Source: Oscillospiraceae bacterium (GTDB taxonomy: Bacteria; Bacillota; Clostridia; Oscillospirales; Ruminococcaceae). From it: DNA of 64,000 nucleotides. Under the pieces are notes generated by a model, which searched no databases, was not told the origin of the DNA, and saw only the letters and a list, made by a program, of their open reading frames with translations. The stretch lies in contig JAGAZJ010000018.1 in NCBI GenBank assembly GCA_018110925.1, forward strand, positions 1 to 64,000, given 5' to 3'. Below are positions 44,703 to 54,012 of this stretch, one piece after another; within the stretch, counting starts at the first letter, position 1; each line of letters begins with the position of its first letter. Both the position numbers and the translations under genes were made by a program.

Positions 44703-45212
44703 ATGAAAACAATAGTTGCTTACAAGTCAAAATCGGGATACACAAAGAGATATGCCGAGTGGATAGCCGAAGAGCTTGGCTGTGATATAAAGGAAGACCC
44801 CGAGCTTTCTGACATCATGGGATATGACACGATCATATACGGCGGCGGTATGTACGCAGGCGGTTTCAACGGAGTAAAGCTTATCACCCAAAATCTTGAC
44901 AAGCTGTCGGGAAAGAAGATAGCGCTGTTTGCCGTAGGTTCAAATCCCGGCAGAGAGCATGAGATGAGGCCCTTCTGGGACAGGGTGCTGAAAGGCGCGC
45001 AGGGGATAGGGCATTTCTATCTCAGGGGCGGATTTGACTACGACAAGCTGACTCCGGGGGACAAGGTGCTGATGTCTATGCTGAAAGTGCGCCTGCAAAG
45101 CAAGAAAGAACGCACCGAGGATGAACAGGGGATGCTCGATGCATATGACAGGCCTGTTGATTTTTCGGATAAGGAGAATATAAAAGCATTGACGGAGTAT
45201 GTCAGAAGCTGA
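44703..45212 (+). CDS. Flavodoxin-domain protein
   Basis: A 169-residue FMN-binding-type protein with the flavodoxin start (MKTIVAYKSKSGYTKRYAEW, phosphate loop SKSGYTK), YDTIIYGGGMYAGGFNG, and ALFAVGSNPG. The C-terminal half resembles protoporphyrinogen-oxidase HemG-like or menaquinone-dependent flavodoxins, but a specific partner cannot be assigned. The ATG at 44703 follows GGAGGGTATGAG. It is co-transcribed with marR and ends at a strong terminator. Confidence 0.88.
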   Translation: MKTIVAYKSKSGYTKRYAEWIAEELGCDIKEDPELSDIMGYDTIIYGGGMYAGGFNGVKLITQNLDKLSGKKIALFAVGSNPGREHEMRPFWDRVLKGAQGIGHFYLRGGFDYDKLTPGDKVLMSMLKVRLQSKKERTEDEQGMLDAYDRPVDFSDKENIKALTEYVRS

Positions 45213-45216
45213 AAAC

Positions 45217-45250
45217 AAGCCGAGGGATAACTCGTGTTATCCTTCGGCTT
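45217..45250 (+). terminator. Terminator of the marR-flavodoxin operon
   Basis: Fifteen-pair stem (45217-45231 with 45236-45250, one mismatch) with a 4-base loop and T-rich tail. Confidence 0.85.
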
Positions 45251-45316
45251 TTGTGTTTTGACAGATTATATTCAACTATATCAAAATTGGGAACGGTGCG
45301 AAATTACGAGATTGTG

Positions 45317-45345
45317 TTGCTTTTTAAATTTGAGCATGGTATAAT
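45317..45345 (+). promoter_or_regulatory. Promoter of the mcrBC operon
   Basis: TTGCTT (45317-45322) and TATAAT (45340-45345), spacer 17. Confidence 0.6.
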
Positions 45346-45377
45346 ATAATAAAATCTCTTGTTTTGGGGAGGACATT

Positions 45378-47390
45378 ATGATAAATCCTAACAAAATAGT
45401 ATCTGTTATCGAAGGCTACAAGCAGTACTTCCCTGAACATTGGGAAGATGAAAAATACAAGTGGAAAGCTGTCAAGCATTTTCAGGATAACTGGGATATT
45501 GAAGCCGAGAATTTTGGTACGATGTTTAAGAATGCAACAGATAAAACATTCAATCTTCTCGCTTCCGGATATGCATATCCGAGGGGAATGATCCTTGAAT
45601 TTGCGAAAGCCGATGATACCGCTGTACGTGAAATGTTCCGCAGACTGTTTGATGAAAGCCTTGCCCTTTCAGACAGAGTGACCGAATTTATGAAGACTGC
45701 TGAGGAACTGCGAAACAAGTACAATGACGGCACTTGGAAACAGCATTATCAGAATACCAATTATATCAGCACGTATTTGTGGCTTATGTATCCAGATAAA
45801 TACTACATCTACAAGTATGAGCTTTTTAAGAAGTGCGCCGAAATGCTGGACGACACATACCGTCCGAAGGGTAACGGAGCGGTCGATAATGTTATCGGCG
45901 GCTATCGAATGTATGATGAGATCAGGAAGGCCTTGCAGGCTGATGGCGAGATCCGGCAGATGTTGCAGGCAGCGCTGACGGGATCGTGCTATCCGGATCC
46001 GGAGCTGGTGACGATGACCATTGATCTGGGGTTTTATCTGGCGAGATATTATAAGGAAGATACGGGAAAAGATGCTGCGTCAGAGGAGGACTGGTATCCA
46101 GAGATCAACAAATATACCCCCGGACTATCCAAAGAACAATGGCTCGAATTGCTTTCCAATGAGGATATCATCGGTCCAGTTTGGGGCGGTGTCCTTGCTG
46201 CATTCTACGGAGTTGGCGGTTCCGCAACTTGTACGCAGATCGCGCAAAAATACGATACGAATGCTCAAAGCATAAGCGGTATGTGTACGAATCTAGCGAA
46301 ACGTGTTCACAAAGAAACACAGTGTCCACTGATCAAACGACAGGATGGCACCAATAGCTATTGGCCTATCCTGTTTCAAGGGAAAAAAGCTGATCTAAAT
46401 GTAGAAGGAGTGTTTATATGGAGATTACGCTCTGAATTATATGATGCGCTTACAGAATTTGCTATCATGCGATATGAGTGGAAACAAGAGGATGCAGTTT
46501 TAGAATACACCAGATCCGACTTCCTCCGAGACGTCTTCCTCACAGAATCCGAATACAACAAGCTACATTCCCTCGTCCTCAGAAAGAAAAATATCATCTT
46601 GCAGGGCGCTCCGGGTGTCGGAAAGACTTTCTCTGCAAAGAGGCTTGCATACTCAATTATCGGAGAGAAAAACGAAAACCGTATCTGTATGGTGCAGTTC
46701 CATCAGAACTATACCTATGAGGATTTCATTATGGGATACCGCCCGAATGACAGCGGCGGATTTGAACTGCAAAGCGGCGTGTTCTATAATTTTTGCATCA
46801 GATGCAAAGAGAATCCCGACAAGCCGTATTTCTTCATCATCGACGAGATCAACCGTGGCAACCTCAGCAAGATCTTCGGTGAACTGCTGATGCTGATCGA
46901 GACCGATAAGCGTGGCGAGAAGCACAAGCTGAACCTCGTGTACGGCGGAACGGCTTTCTATATCCCCGAAAATCTGCATATCATCGGCATGATGAATACC
47001 GCAGACAGAAGCCTTGCCATGATCGACTACGCTCTACGCAGGCGTTTCAGCTTCTACACGATGCAGTCTGCTTTTGAGAACGCCGATAAGAACGGTTTTG
47101 CAGATTATACAGCGGATATTCAGTGTGAGCTGTATCATTCCGTTATCGCAAAGATCAAGGAACTGAACGATACTATCCGCAAAGACAGCACGCTCGGCAA
47201 GGGATTCGAGATCGGTCACAGCTATTTTGCACCCGAAAACAAGTTGGAGATAAATGAGGAATGGGTGCGTGGTGTTGTGGAGTATGAGATCATTCCGCTG
47301 ATAGAGGAATACTGGTTTGATGACGATAAGAAGGTCGAGGAATGGACAAAGGCGCTCTATCAGGTGATAGGTGATCACAATGACCGTTGA
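45378..47390 (+). CDS. mcrB: McrB-type AAA+ GTPase of a type IV restriction system
   Basis: Motor subunit that recognises modified DNA and, with McrC, drives cleavage. The 670 residues have a long N-terminal region (about 1-390) that should carry target recognition: a first unit to about 225, then a helical/winged part with GVGGSATCTQIAQKYDTNAQSIS. The McrB motor (about 395-670) has Walker A GAPGVGKT, Walker B FIIDEINRGNLSKIFGE and the family signature MNTADRS followed by YALRRRF. Codon choice shifts around 45900-46080 toward G/C-ending codons, hinting at recombination in the recognition part. The ATG follows GGGGAGG. Confidence 0.9.
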   Translation: MINPNKIVSVIEGYKQYFPEHWEDEKYKWKAVKHFQDNWDIEAENFGTMFKNATDKTFNLLASGYAYPRGMILEFAKADDTAVREMFRRLFDESLALSDRVTEFMKTAEELRNKYNDGTWKQHYQNTNYISTYLWLMYPDKYYIYKYELFKKCAEMLDDTYRPKGNGAVDNVIGGYRMYDEIRKALQADGEIRQMLQAALTGSCYPDPELVTMTIDLGFYLARYYKEDTGKDAASEEDWYPEINKYTPGLSKEQWLELLSNEDIIGPVWGGVLAAFYGVGGSATCTQIAQKYDTNAQSISGMCTNLAKRVHKETQCPLIKRQDGTNSYWPILFQGKKADLNVEGVFIWRLRSELYDALTEFAIMRYEWKQEDAVLEYTRSDFLRDVFLTESEYNKLHSLVLRKKNIILQGAPGVGKTFSAKRLAYSIIGEKNENRICMVQFHQNYTYEDFIMGYRPNDSGGFELQSGVFYNFCIRCKENPDKPYFFIIDEINRGNLSKIFGELLMLIETDKRGEKHKLNLVYGGTAFYIPENLHIIGMMNTADRSLAMIDYALRRRFSFYTMQSAFENADKNGFADYTADIQCELYHSVIAKIKELNDTIRKDSTLGKGFEIGHSYFAPENKLEINEEWVRGVVEYEIIPLIEEYWFDDDKKVEEWTKALYQVIGDHNDR

Positions 47391-48444
47391 CAAGGGCATT
47401 TTTATCCAGAACATCTACTATATGCTGTCCTACGCCTTTCAGATATTGAAGCAGGAGGACTACAAGCAGGTCGCAGGCGAAAAGTTTGAAAAGATACACG
47501 ACCTCTTTGCGGCGATACTGGAAAAGGGTGTTTCCCGACAGGTCAAGCAGGGGCTGTACCGTGAGTATGTTCCGATGCAGGAAGACCTCTCTGTCATGCG
47601 TGGCAAGCTGAATATGGGCGAAACGGTTCGGCTGAAAGTGCAGAACAAACAAAAACTCGGATGTGAATTCGACGAGTTCTCGGAGGACAACCTCTATAAT
47701 CAGATATTGAAAGTCACGATACACAGGCTTATTCGTGCCGATGATGTTGCCCCCGAAAGAAAACAGGCACTCAGACGGGCGAGCGTGTACTTTGGCAATG
47801 TCAGTCTGATACAGCCCGACCACATCGCATGGAACAGGATGATCTACCAGCGGAACAACCGCAATTATGAGCTACTGCTGAATATCTGTTATCTTGTGCT
47901 GAACGGTATGCTCCAGACCACTGAGGACGGCAGTTACAAGCTGCTTGCTTTCTCTGATGAACACATGGAACGGCTATATGAGAAGTTCATATTGGAATAT
48001 TACAAGCAACATCACCCGGAACTGCATCCTACTGCACCTATCATTGAATGGAATCACACGGAAGAACCTGACAGTCAGATGATACAGTTTCTTCCGAAAA
48101 TGAAAACAGATATCGTACTAAAGAAGGGCGATAAAACGCTTATCATCGACGCAAAGTATTACGGCAAGTCAATGGCGCAAAGCTATTCAAAAGAAACGTT
48201 GCGGTCGGCACACCTGTATCAGATATTTGCTTATGTGAAGAATATGGATACGGCGAATACGGGGAATGTTTCGGGACTGCTGCTCTATGCAAAGACCGAG
48301 GACGAGGTGTTCCCCGAAGGTGAGCCGTTTGTGATCGGTGGGAATCGTATCGGGGCGAGGACGCTGGATCTTAATCGGGAATTTAGGGAGATTGCACGGC
48401 AGTTGGATGAAATTGCAGAGCGTTACTTTAACATTAATCAATAA
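47380..48444 (+). CDS. mcrC: McrC-type nuclease subunit of the type IV restriction system
   Basis: Partner of McrB, supplying the PD-(D/E)xK nuclease. The 354 residues comprise an N-terminal McrB-binding region (KGIFIQNIYYMLSYAF...) and a C-terminal nuclease core with MKTDIVLKKGDKTLIIDAKYY (Asp ... Asp-x-Lys, about 247-268). The ATG at 47380 overlaps mcrB by 11 bases. AGGTGATAGGTG lies upstream. A terminator hairpin follows at 48466-48498. No methylase or specificity gene is nearby, as expected for a stand-alone methylation-dependent system. Confidence 0.9.
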   Translation: MTVDKGIFIQNIYYMLSYAFQILKQEDYKQVAGEKFEKIHDLFAAILEKGVSRQVKQGLYREYVPMQEDLSVMRGKLNMGETVRLKVQNKQKLGCEFDEFSEDNLYNQILKVTIHRLIRADDVAPERKQALRRASVYFGNVSLIQPDHIAWNRMIYQRNNRNYELLLNICYLVLNGMLQTTEDGSYKLLAFSDEHMERLYEKFILEYYKQHHPELHPTAPIIEWNHTEEPDSQMIQFLPKMKTDIVLKKGDKTLIIDAKYYGKSMAQSYSKETLRSAHLYQIFAYVKNMDTANTGNVSGLLLYAKTEDEVFPEGEPFVIGGNRIGARTLDLNREFREIARQLDEIAERYFNINQ

Positions 48445-48465
48445 CGATTCTCAAATGTTGTCGAA

Positions 48466-48498
48466 ACAGGGCGACCGCATTTTCTGCCGTCGCCCTGT
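48466..48498. terminator. Terminator between mcrC and the converging zinc-ribbon gene
   Basis: ACAGGGCGAC (48466-48475) pairs with GTCGCCCTGT (48489-48498). It lies between two converging genes and can serve both. Confidence 0.7.
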
Positions 48499-48504
48499 GC
48501 TGAT

Positions 48505-49749
48505 TCAGCTGTTCTGTTTTTTTCTGTGCTCCGTATGGTCGTATTGCTCCGTTGCGAGCGAGAGTTTCAGGTCTTCAACATAGTTGTTTGCGTCTGCGGC
48601 ACGGCTGACGGGCTTCATGCTTGCATATCCCGTGGCACCGGCTATGGCAGAGACTATAAGACCGCCGAATACCGTGTATGTGATGTCCTGCGTTATGAGA
48701 TATACTATCAGTGCCGCAACGGCAAAGGCAATTAGGAGCCTTGCCACCATCTTGCCCGTATCTATCGGCAGGTCGCCTATGAACTTGCCTGTCTGACCGT
48801 TCATGGCAAAGGTCCATGTCTTGTCGTTCCATTTTGTGACCAGATACCACACGGGCAGAAGAACATATTTTCTGTTGCCGAAATCCACCCTGATGTTTTC
48901 CTGTGAATCCTTTATGGAGTCGTGTCTGACGGTCTGTCTGGTGAGAGAGGAGACAGAGCCCTTGATGCGCTTTTCAGCTCTTTCAAGCTCAGCCTTTTCC
49001 TCCGAGTTTGACTTCTCGGCAAGAAAGCCGGGCAGATAGGAGATGTTGAAGTCTGCCAGCTTGCCGAAATCATAGGGCTCGATGGAATCCATAAGGTCGT
49101 CGGGCATCCTCTCGGATGCATCGGTGGGCACGTTCCTGAAATCCAGAGTACCCTGTCTCTGAACGTTGAAGTATATGAACTCGGTCTCGTTCTGATGCTC
49201 TCTTCTGTCATATGCCCTGTAATGCGCATCTATCGACGCAGAGCCTTCATAGAGCCAGAAGGGAACATAGACGCCCTGTATATCCTCGATGTGATTGCTT
49301 GTGTCAAAGGACTTGGGGAGCAGTTTCTTGCCGGAATAATAGCCCTTGTACTTTGATATGGCCTGATCCTTGGTGAAGGCAAAGGGAACGAGGCAGTCGG
49401 GGCGTATGGCGCCATCAAACTGTGCGGGCACGATGGTGCTGTTGCCGCAGAAAGGGCATATCATAGCCGCTGTGTTTTCCTCGGCTATCATCTCCGCACC
49501 GCAGGAGGAACAGCTGAATGCTCTCATATCGTCGCTGTCTTCTCCCCAGCCGTCATCCTGTGACGATGAAGCGGATGAAGGCTTTTCGTTCAGCTTCTCT
49601 TCTTCCTTGTCATAGCGCGCCTGAGCTTCCTCAGGAGTGATCTCCGAGCCGCAGTATTCGCATACCAGCTTGCCCAGAGCAGGATCGAACTGCACATCGC
49701 CGCCGCATATGGGGCACGCCACCGCAATGGTGGATCTTGGATCAGCCAT
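48505..49749 (-). CDS. Membrane protein with two zinc ribbons
   Basis: A 414-residue protein. Ribbon 1 (CPICGG...CEYCG) is near residues 12-37 and ribbon 2 (CSSCGAE...CPFCGN) near 80-103, separated by a charged linker. A beta-rich middle domain (about 110-320) follows, then two helices near 335-385. It resembles the TFIIB-type zinc-ribbon proteins annotated in Firmicutes without a known role. AAGGAGG precedes the ATG at 49749. Confidence 0.8.
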   Translation of the reverse strand: MADPRSTIAVACPICGGDVQFDPALGKLVCEYCGSEITPEEAQARYDKEEEKLNEKPSSASSSQDDGWGEDSDDMRAFSCSSCGAEMIAEENTAAMICPFCGNSTIVPAQFDGAIRPDCLVPFAFTKDQAISKYKGYYSGKKLLPKSFDTSNHIEDIQGVYVPFWLYEGSASIDAHYRAYDRREHQNETEFIYFNVQRQGTLDFRNVPTDASERMPDDLMDSIEPYDFGKLADFNISYLPGFLAEKSNSEEKAELERAEKRIKGSVSSLTRQTVRHDSIKDSQENIRVDFGNRKYVLLPVWYLVTKWNDKTWTFAMNGQTGKFIGDLPIDTGKMVARLLIAFAVAALIVYLITQDITYTVFGGLIVSAIAGATGYASMKPVSRAADANNYVEDLKLSLATEQYDHTEHRKKQNS

Positions 49750-49820
49750 TGATAATCCTCCTTGAAGTCGTTATAGAAGTCATTGCCTTTGATAATGCCG
49801 AAATACAGGGATCTGCCCTG

Positions 49821-51806
49821 TCATTTCCTGTCAAATATCAGTATGAACAGCACGCCTGCCATCGCACCTGCCGTGAGCAGAGAGCCTGCTATCTTCAGGG
49901 GCAGGGGAACGGGCTGTTTATCATCCTTTTCATCGGGAACGGTATCGGTCACTTCCGAAAGCTCGGTCTCCGCCTCTGTATCTGCGGCGGTCTGTGAGTC
50001 ATGGCTCGTTTCGGTGACGGATATATTGGTCTCGGTGCCCGTTTCATCGGGCAGAGCCGTCACGCTCTCCGTGCTCTCGGTCTCGTCACGGATCGTCTCG
50101 GAGGGGCGGGTGACATCGGTCACTTCATATATGTCATCGTGGCTCACCACGGTCTCATCGGGAAGTGATTCCTCCGGCATCTCTCCGCTCAGGATTATCA
50201 TATATGCCGACAGAGGACCTGCCGTGAAAGATATGCCCGAATCGGTCTGTGAGAACGCTTCCGTGTCCGTCTCGACTATATCGGCGGTCTCCTTGTCTAT
50301 GAGATATGCCTTCTCCACACGGTAGTCATAGCTTCCGTTCAGCTCTATCTCAATGTGCTTGTCAACGAGCAGGTTCTGATTGGTGACTATCAGCTTGACA
50401 GACGATATATCTCCGTTGTCTGTGCCTGCATAGACGGAGCTTGTCCTGTCGTCGCCCGTGGTGGTGAGCATCTCACTGCCGAATGATGAACCCTTGCCGT
50501 CGAAGTCGGTGAAAAGTCTCAGAGCCGCCTTCTGAAAGCGAATATCCCCCTCCGACGGGGAGAGGCACGCCACATACACGCCCTCATTCGCAAATGTGCC
50601 GAGGGCATCTATCTCTGCGACAGCGCCGCTCATGCGTCCGCCGCCGCCGAAGTCATACTCCGATACAGACAGCATGGTGCCGGGGTAGTTTACCCTGAGC
50701 GATGCCTGCAAGGTCGGCAGTATGGGTGTGAAGCGCTTGTTCACAAGGCCTGTGACGCTGTTCTCGGTGTAATCCTGGTCCCACAGTGTCCTGACCGCCT
50801 GCATACGGTATTTGTCGGCGCTGTCATCATTGGATGTAAGCACATCCTCCCCCAACGGAGAGCGTGCCTCTGTGTAGTAGTGTATGTCAAAGCAGTCCAG
50901 CAGTCTCTGTCCGGCGGCGTCACTGCATTTTTTCATCTCGTCGAGGTAATAATCCACGAACCACATATTGTCCGCCGAATATCCGCCGGAGACCCATTCT
51001 TGTTCATCACCGAAGTTTATGCAGCCGTCGAGATTTGAAAGAGAGGGAGCGAATATCAGTGCATCGCCGTCGATCGTCCGGACAGCCTGTGCCAGTTGTG
51101 CGGAGCGTTCTGCGTATTCTGAGGGTGTGACCCTTGCCGACATGACATAGGGGAAATTCTCTGCCCATTTGTCGGGGCAGTTGTCCAGAAAATAGCCCGA
51201 TATGCCGCCCTTGCCCGCAGTGCCGTACATATTGACCATATAGCTCACATATTCGTCCATATAGACGTATTCGTCGGGTATATCGGGTCTGGTGGAATAG
51301 GCATCGTTCTTGTTGAACTTTACTGTCTTCCAGCGTGAGCCCTCTTCATCCTCCTCGGAGACAACGCCGAGGGAGTCGCCGGCTACCGAGCCCATCATCT
51401 GTAAGGTCACAAGGCGCATCGGTACGTCATATCTCGATGCCTTGGATATGAGCTGTTCCGTATAGAGCGCAGGGGTGCGCCAGTATGTAGAAGGGTATCC
51501 GCCCACCAGCGAAACGTCGTTGGTGCTGCCACCCTCAACTCCCGAGTTTGCTGCATTAGTCTCCCAGTTGTAGGAGCTGAGGGCAACTCCTCGCTGTTTT
51601 ATTGCGGTGGGCCTGATACCGCTCATATCCTTGACATCGTTTATGCCGTATATGTACTTGCTCACGGCTTTTCCTGACGATGTATCGACGGTGAATACAG
51701 CTTTGTCGGTCTCGTCGGATATGTCGTTGTCGGCATATCCTCTGGCACTCACTGTTGACAGCACAAAAGATGCCGCTATCAGTGCTGCAAACGACCTCCT
51801 GTTCAT
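49821..51806 (-). CDS. Surface-anchored GH44-like protein lacking the catalytic acid
   Basis: The 661-residue protein has a signal peptide (1-25), a GH44 catalytic-type domain (about 35-520), a Thr/Glu/Ser-rich linker (about 545-630), one membrane helix (about 633-654) and a short basic end, so it faces outward from the membrane. GH44 enzymes cut beta-1,4-glucan or xyloglucan. The nucleophile block is kept (SVSEYDFGGGG), but the acid/base block that reads DNEP in the family reads LDNCPDKW here: Cys (codon TGC) replaces the catalytic Glu. Retaining hydrolysis should be impaired, so it may be a binding protein or use another mechanism. The ATG at 51806 follows a G-rich ribosome site. Confidence 0.8.
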   Translation of the reverse strand: MNRRSFAALIAASFVLSTVSARGYADNDISDETDKAVFTVDTSSGKAVSKYIYGINDVKDMSGIRPTAIKQRGVALSSYNWETNAANSGVEGGSTNDVSLVGGYPSTYWRTPALYTEQLISKASRYDVPMRLVTLQMMGSVAGDSLGVVSEEDEEGSRWKTVKFNKNDAYSTRPDIPDEYVYMDEYVSYMVNMYGTAGKGGISGYFLDNCPDKWAENFPYVMSARVTPSEYAERSAQLAQAVRTIDGDALIFAPSLSNLDGCINFGDEQEWVSGGYSADNMWFVDYYLDEMKKCSDAAGQRLLDCFDIHYYTEARSPLGEDVLTSNDDSADKYRMQAVRTLWDQDYTENSVTGLVNKRFTPILPTLQASLRVNYPGTMLSVSEYDFGGGGRMSGAVAEIDALGTFANEGVYVACLSPSEGDIRFQKAALRLFTDFDGKGSSFGSEMLTTTGDDRTSSVYAGTDNGDISSVKLIVTNQNLLVDKHIEIELNGSYDYRVEKAYLIDKETADIVETDTEAFSQTDSGISFTAGPLSAYMIILSGEMPEESLPDETVVSHDDIYEVTDVTRPSETIRDETESTESVTALPDETGTETNISVTETSHDSQTAADTEAETELSEVTDTVPDEKDDKQPVPLPLKIAGSLLTAGAMAGVLFILIFDRK

Positions 51807-51839
51807 ACCAAGCCCCCCTTTCTGTTGATATATCGTGTA

Positions 51840-52664
51840 TCAGAGTGCTTCTATCGCCGATACTGCTTCATCGAGCCAGCTTCCGCTCACGCTCTCCACG
51901 TCGCCGCTGTCGCACTTCATGGCTATGTCGGGCGAAACGGGGATACTGCCGAGCATTTTCAGTCCGTATTCCTCAGCCGCCGCACCGACATGGCTCTCGC
52001 CGTAGAGATATATCTTCTTTCCGCAGTCGGGACATTCGATATAGCTCATGTTCTCCACAATGCCGAGTATGGGTATGTTCATAAGACGAGCCATTCCCAC
52101 AGCCTTGCCGACGATCATGGACACAAGCTCCTGCGGGGAAGCAACGATGATGATGCCGTCAACAGGTATCGACTGGAAAACTGTCAGCGGAACATCGCCC
52201 GTTCCCGGAGGCATATCGACGAACATATAGTCTACATCGCCCCAGAGCACCTCGCCCCAGAACTGCTTTACAACGCCTGCGATCACAGGCCCTCTCCATA
52301 CAACGGGGTCTGTGGGGTTCTCAAGCAGAAGATTGAGACTCATCATGCCTATGCCGCCCTTGCTCTTTACGGGGATGAGCCCCTTGTCAGTGCCGGTGGC
52401 TCGCTCATTTATGCCGAACATCTTGGGTATGGACGGACCTGTTATATCAGCATCAAGTACAGCTGTGCTGTATTTCTTCGAGAAAGCCGACGCAAGCAGG
52501 CCTGTCACGAGGGATTTGCCCACGCCGCCCTTGCCGCTGACTATACCTATTACTTTTTTAACACTGCTGCCCTCGCTGAGCTTTTCTATAAAGCTCTGAG
52601 GTTCTCTTCTCTGAGAGCAGTTCTGGCTGCATGAAGAGCAGCTTTCCGCAGTACATTCACTCAT
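51840..52664 (-). CDS. Mrp/NBP35 family Fe-S cluster carrier ATPase
   Basis: A cytoplasmic P-loop ATPase thought to deliver Fe-S clusters. The 274 residues have a Cys-rich N-terminal tail (CTAESCSSCSQNC), the deviant Walker A (GIVSGKGGVGKS), DADITGPSIP, PPGTGDVPL, and the cluster-binding CPDCG near 200. The ATG at 52664 is preferred, with AAAGGA 13 bases upstream; a GTG at 52697 would add 11 residues. It lies divergent from ruvC. Confidence 0.93.
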   Translation of the reverse strand: MSECTAESCSSCSQNCSQRREPQSFIEKLSEGSSVKKVIGIVSGKGGVGKSLVTGLLASAFSKKYSTAVLDADITGPSIPKMFGINERATGTDKGLIPVKSKGGIGMMSLNLLLENPTDPVVWRGPVIAGVVKQFWGEVLWGDVDYMFVDMPPGTGDVPLTVFQSIPVDGIIIVASPQELVSMIVGKAVGMARLMNIPILGIVENMSYIECPDCGKKIYLYGESHVGAAAEEYGLKMLGSIPVSPDIAMKCDSGDVESVSGSWLDEAVSAIEAL

Positions 52665-52814
52665 TCGTGATTCACATTCCTTTCTTTGGATCTGCACTTC
52701 CTATCATACCATATTATTCTGCAATTGTCAAATGTTTTCGCTTCTTTGAAAACAGGCTTCATGACCTGTATTTGTGGCTTTTTCAGAATATTTATTGTTT
52801 TTTTCATAATCCAC

Positions 52815-52843
52815 TTGCAAGAAAAGCGAAAGTGTGGTATACT
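52815..52843 (+). promoter_or_regulatory. Promoter of the ruv operon
   Basis: TTGCAA (52815-52820) and TATACT (52838-52843), spacer 17, 45 bases before the ruvC start. Confidence 0.65.
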
Positions 52844-52887
52844 ATTTAAGTATGCCTGCGGTGCGCATACAGTCAGGAGAGTTTGAT

Positions 52888-53382
52888 ATGAGAATACTTG
52901 GGATAGACCCGGGATATGCGATAGTGGGCTTCGGCGTGCTCGATTTCAACGGGTATGATTTCAAAGTCGTCAGATACGGTGCGATAACCACACAGGCACA
53001 CACGGACTTCGGCATGAGGCTCTCCGACATATTCGATGATATGAATGAGGTCATAGGCACATATTCTCCCGATGTCATGAGCATGGAGAAGCTCTTTTTC
53101 ACCACCAACCAGAAAACGGGCATAGACGTGGCTCAGGCAAGGGGAGTGATACTGCTTTCGGCGGTGAAGTCAGGGATGCCCGTGTTTGAGTACACCCCTT
53201 TGCAGGTCAAGCAGTCTGTCGCTGGCTACGGCAAGGCGCAGAAAAAGCAGGTCATGGAGATGACAAGGACGATACTCGGCCTTCCCTCCGTGCCGAAGCC
53301 GGACGATACCGCTGATGCGCTCGCACTTGCCATATGCCACGGACATACCGCAAATGCGGTCAATATGCTTTCGGGCAGATAA
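52888..53382 (+). CDS. ruvC: Holliday junction endonuclease RuvC
   Basis: Cuts Holliday junctions during recombination repair. The 164 residues show the catalytic acids in GIDPGYA (Asp 7), SMEKLFF (Glu about 67) and DDTADALALA (Asp pair near 140), with the usual length. The ATG at 52888 follows CAGGAGAG; the longer frame upstream crosses the promoter. It is the first gene of ruvC-ruvA-ruvB. Confidence 0.97.
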   Translation: MRILGIDPGYAIVGFGVLDFNGYDFKVVRYGAITTQAHTDFGMRLSDIFDDMNEVIGTYSPDVMSMEKLFFTTNQKTGIDVAQARGVILLSAVKSGMPVFEYTPLQVKQSVAGYGKAQKKQVMEMTRTILGLPSVPKPDDTADALALAICHGHTANAVNMLSGR

Positions 53383-53396
53383 CAGGACGGATAACG

Positions 53397-53990
53397 ATGA
53401 TATACAGTGTAAGAGGCACGATAACCGCAAAGGAATACAATCTTGCGGTAATAGAATGTGCGGGTGTGGGATATGCCTGCCGCACGACGGCATACACCCT
53501 GTCGGAACTTGGCGATACAGGCTCGGAGGGTATGCTCTATACCTATCTTCATGTCACACAGGACGATGTGGAGCTGTTCGGCTTTGCGGACAAGACGGAG
53601 CTTGGATGCTTCAAGCTTTTGCTCACAGTCTCAGGTGTCGGCCCGAAGGCGGCGTTGTCGATACTGTCGGGCATGGATGCGGGCTCGTTTGCTCTCACAG
53701 TCGCGACAGGCGACCATAAGGCACTTTCAAAGGTCAAGGGCATCGGCCCAAAGACCGCACAGAGGATAGTGCTTGAACTCAAAGACAAGATAGCTAAGGA
53801 GCAGGTGAGCGTCAGGGATATGCCCGTGAAGCCTGCGGCGGCTTTCAGCAGAGCATCGGACGAGGCTGTGCAGGCGCTTATGGTGCTGGGCTTCTCCGAG
53901 GGAGAGGCTGAGGCGGCTGTGAGCAGACAGGATCCCTCGCTTTCGCTGGAGGAGATAATAAAGCTGTCGCTCAAGAGCCTTGCAAGGTGA
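53397..53990 (+). CDS. ruvA: Holliday junction helicase subunit RuvA
   Basis: Binds four-way junctions and loads RuvB. The 197 residues have an OB-fold start (MIYSVRGTITAKE), paired helix-hairpin-helix motifs (VSGVGPKAALSIL and VKGIGPKTAQRIV) and the C-terminal RuvB-contact domain (EAVQALMVLGFSEGEAEAAV). The ATG at 53397 follows CAGGACGG, 14 bases after ruvC. Confidence 0.97.
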   Translation: MIYSVRGTITAKEYNLAVIECAGVGYACRTTAYTLSELGDTGSEGMLYTYLHVTQDDVELFGFADKTELGCFKLLLTVSGVGPKAALSILSGMDAGSFALTVATGDHKALSKVKGIGPKTAQRIVLELKDKIAKEQVSVRDMPVKPAAAFSRASDEAVQALMVLGFSEGEAEAAVSRQDPSLSLEEIIKLSLKSLAR

Positions 53991-54012
53991 GGATGCACGG
54001 GGGTGAACGAAG

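Noticed and set aside
49801..49820. Terminator after the GH44-like gene
   Set aside because: ACAGGG/CCCTGT forms a short hairpin at the stop codon, but no U run follows on the minus strand, so support is too weak to list.
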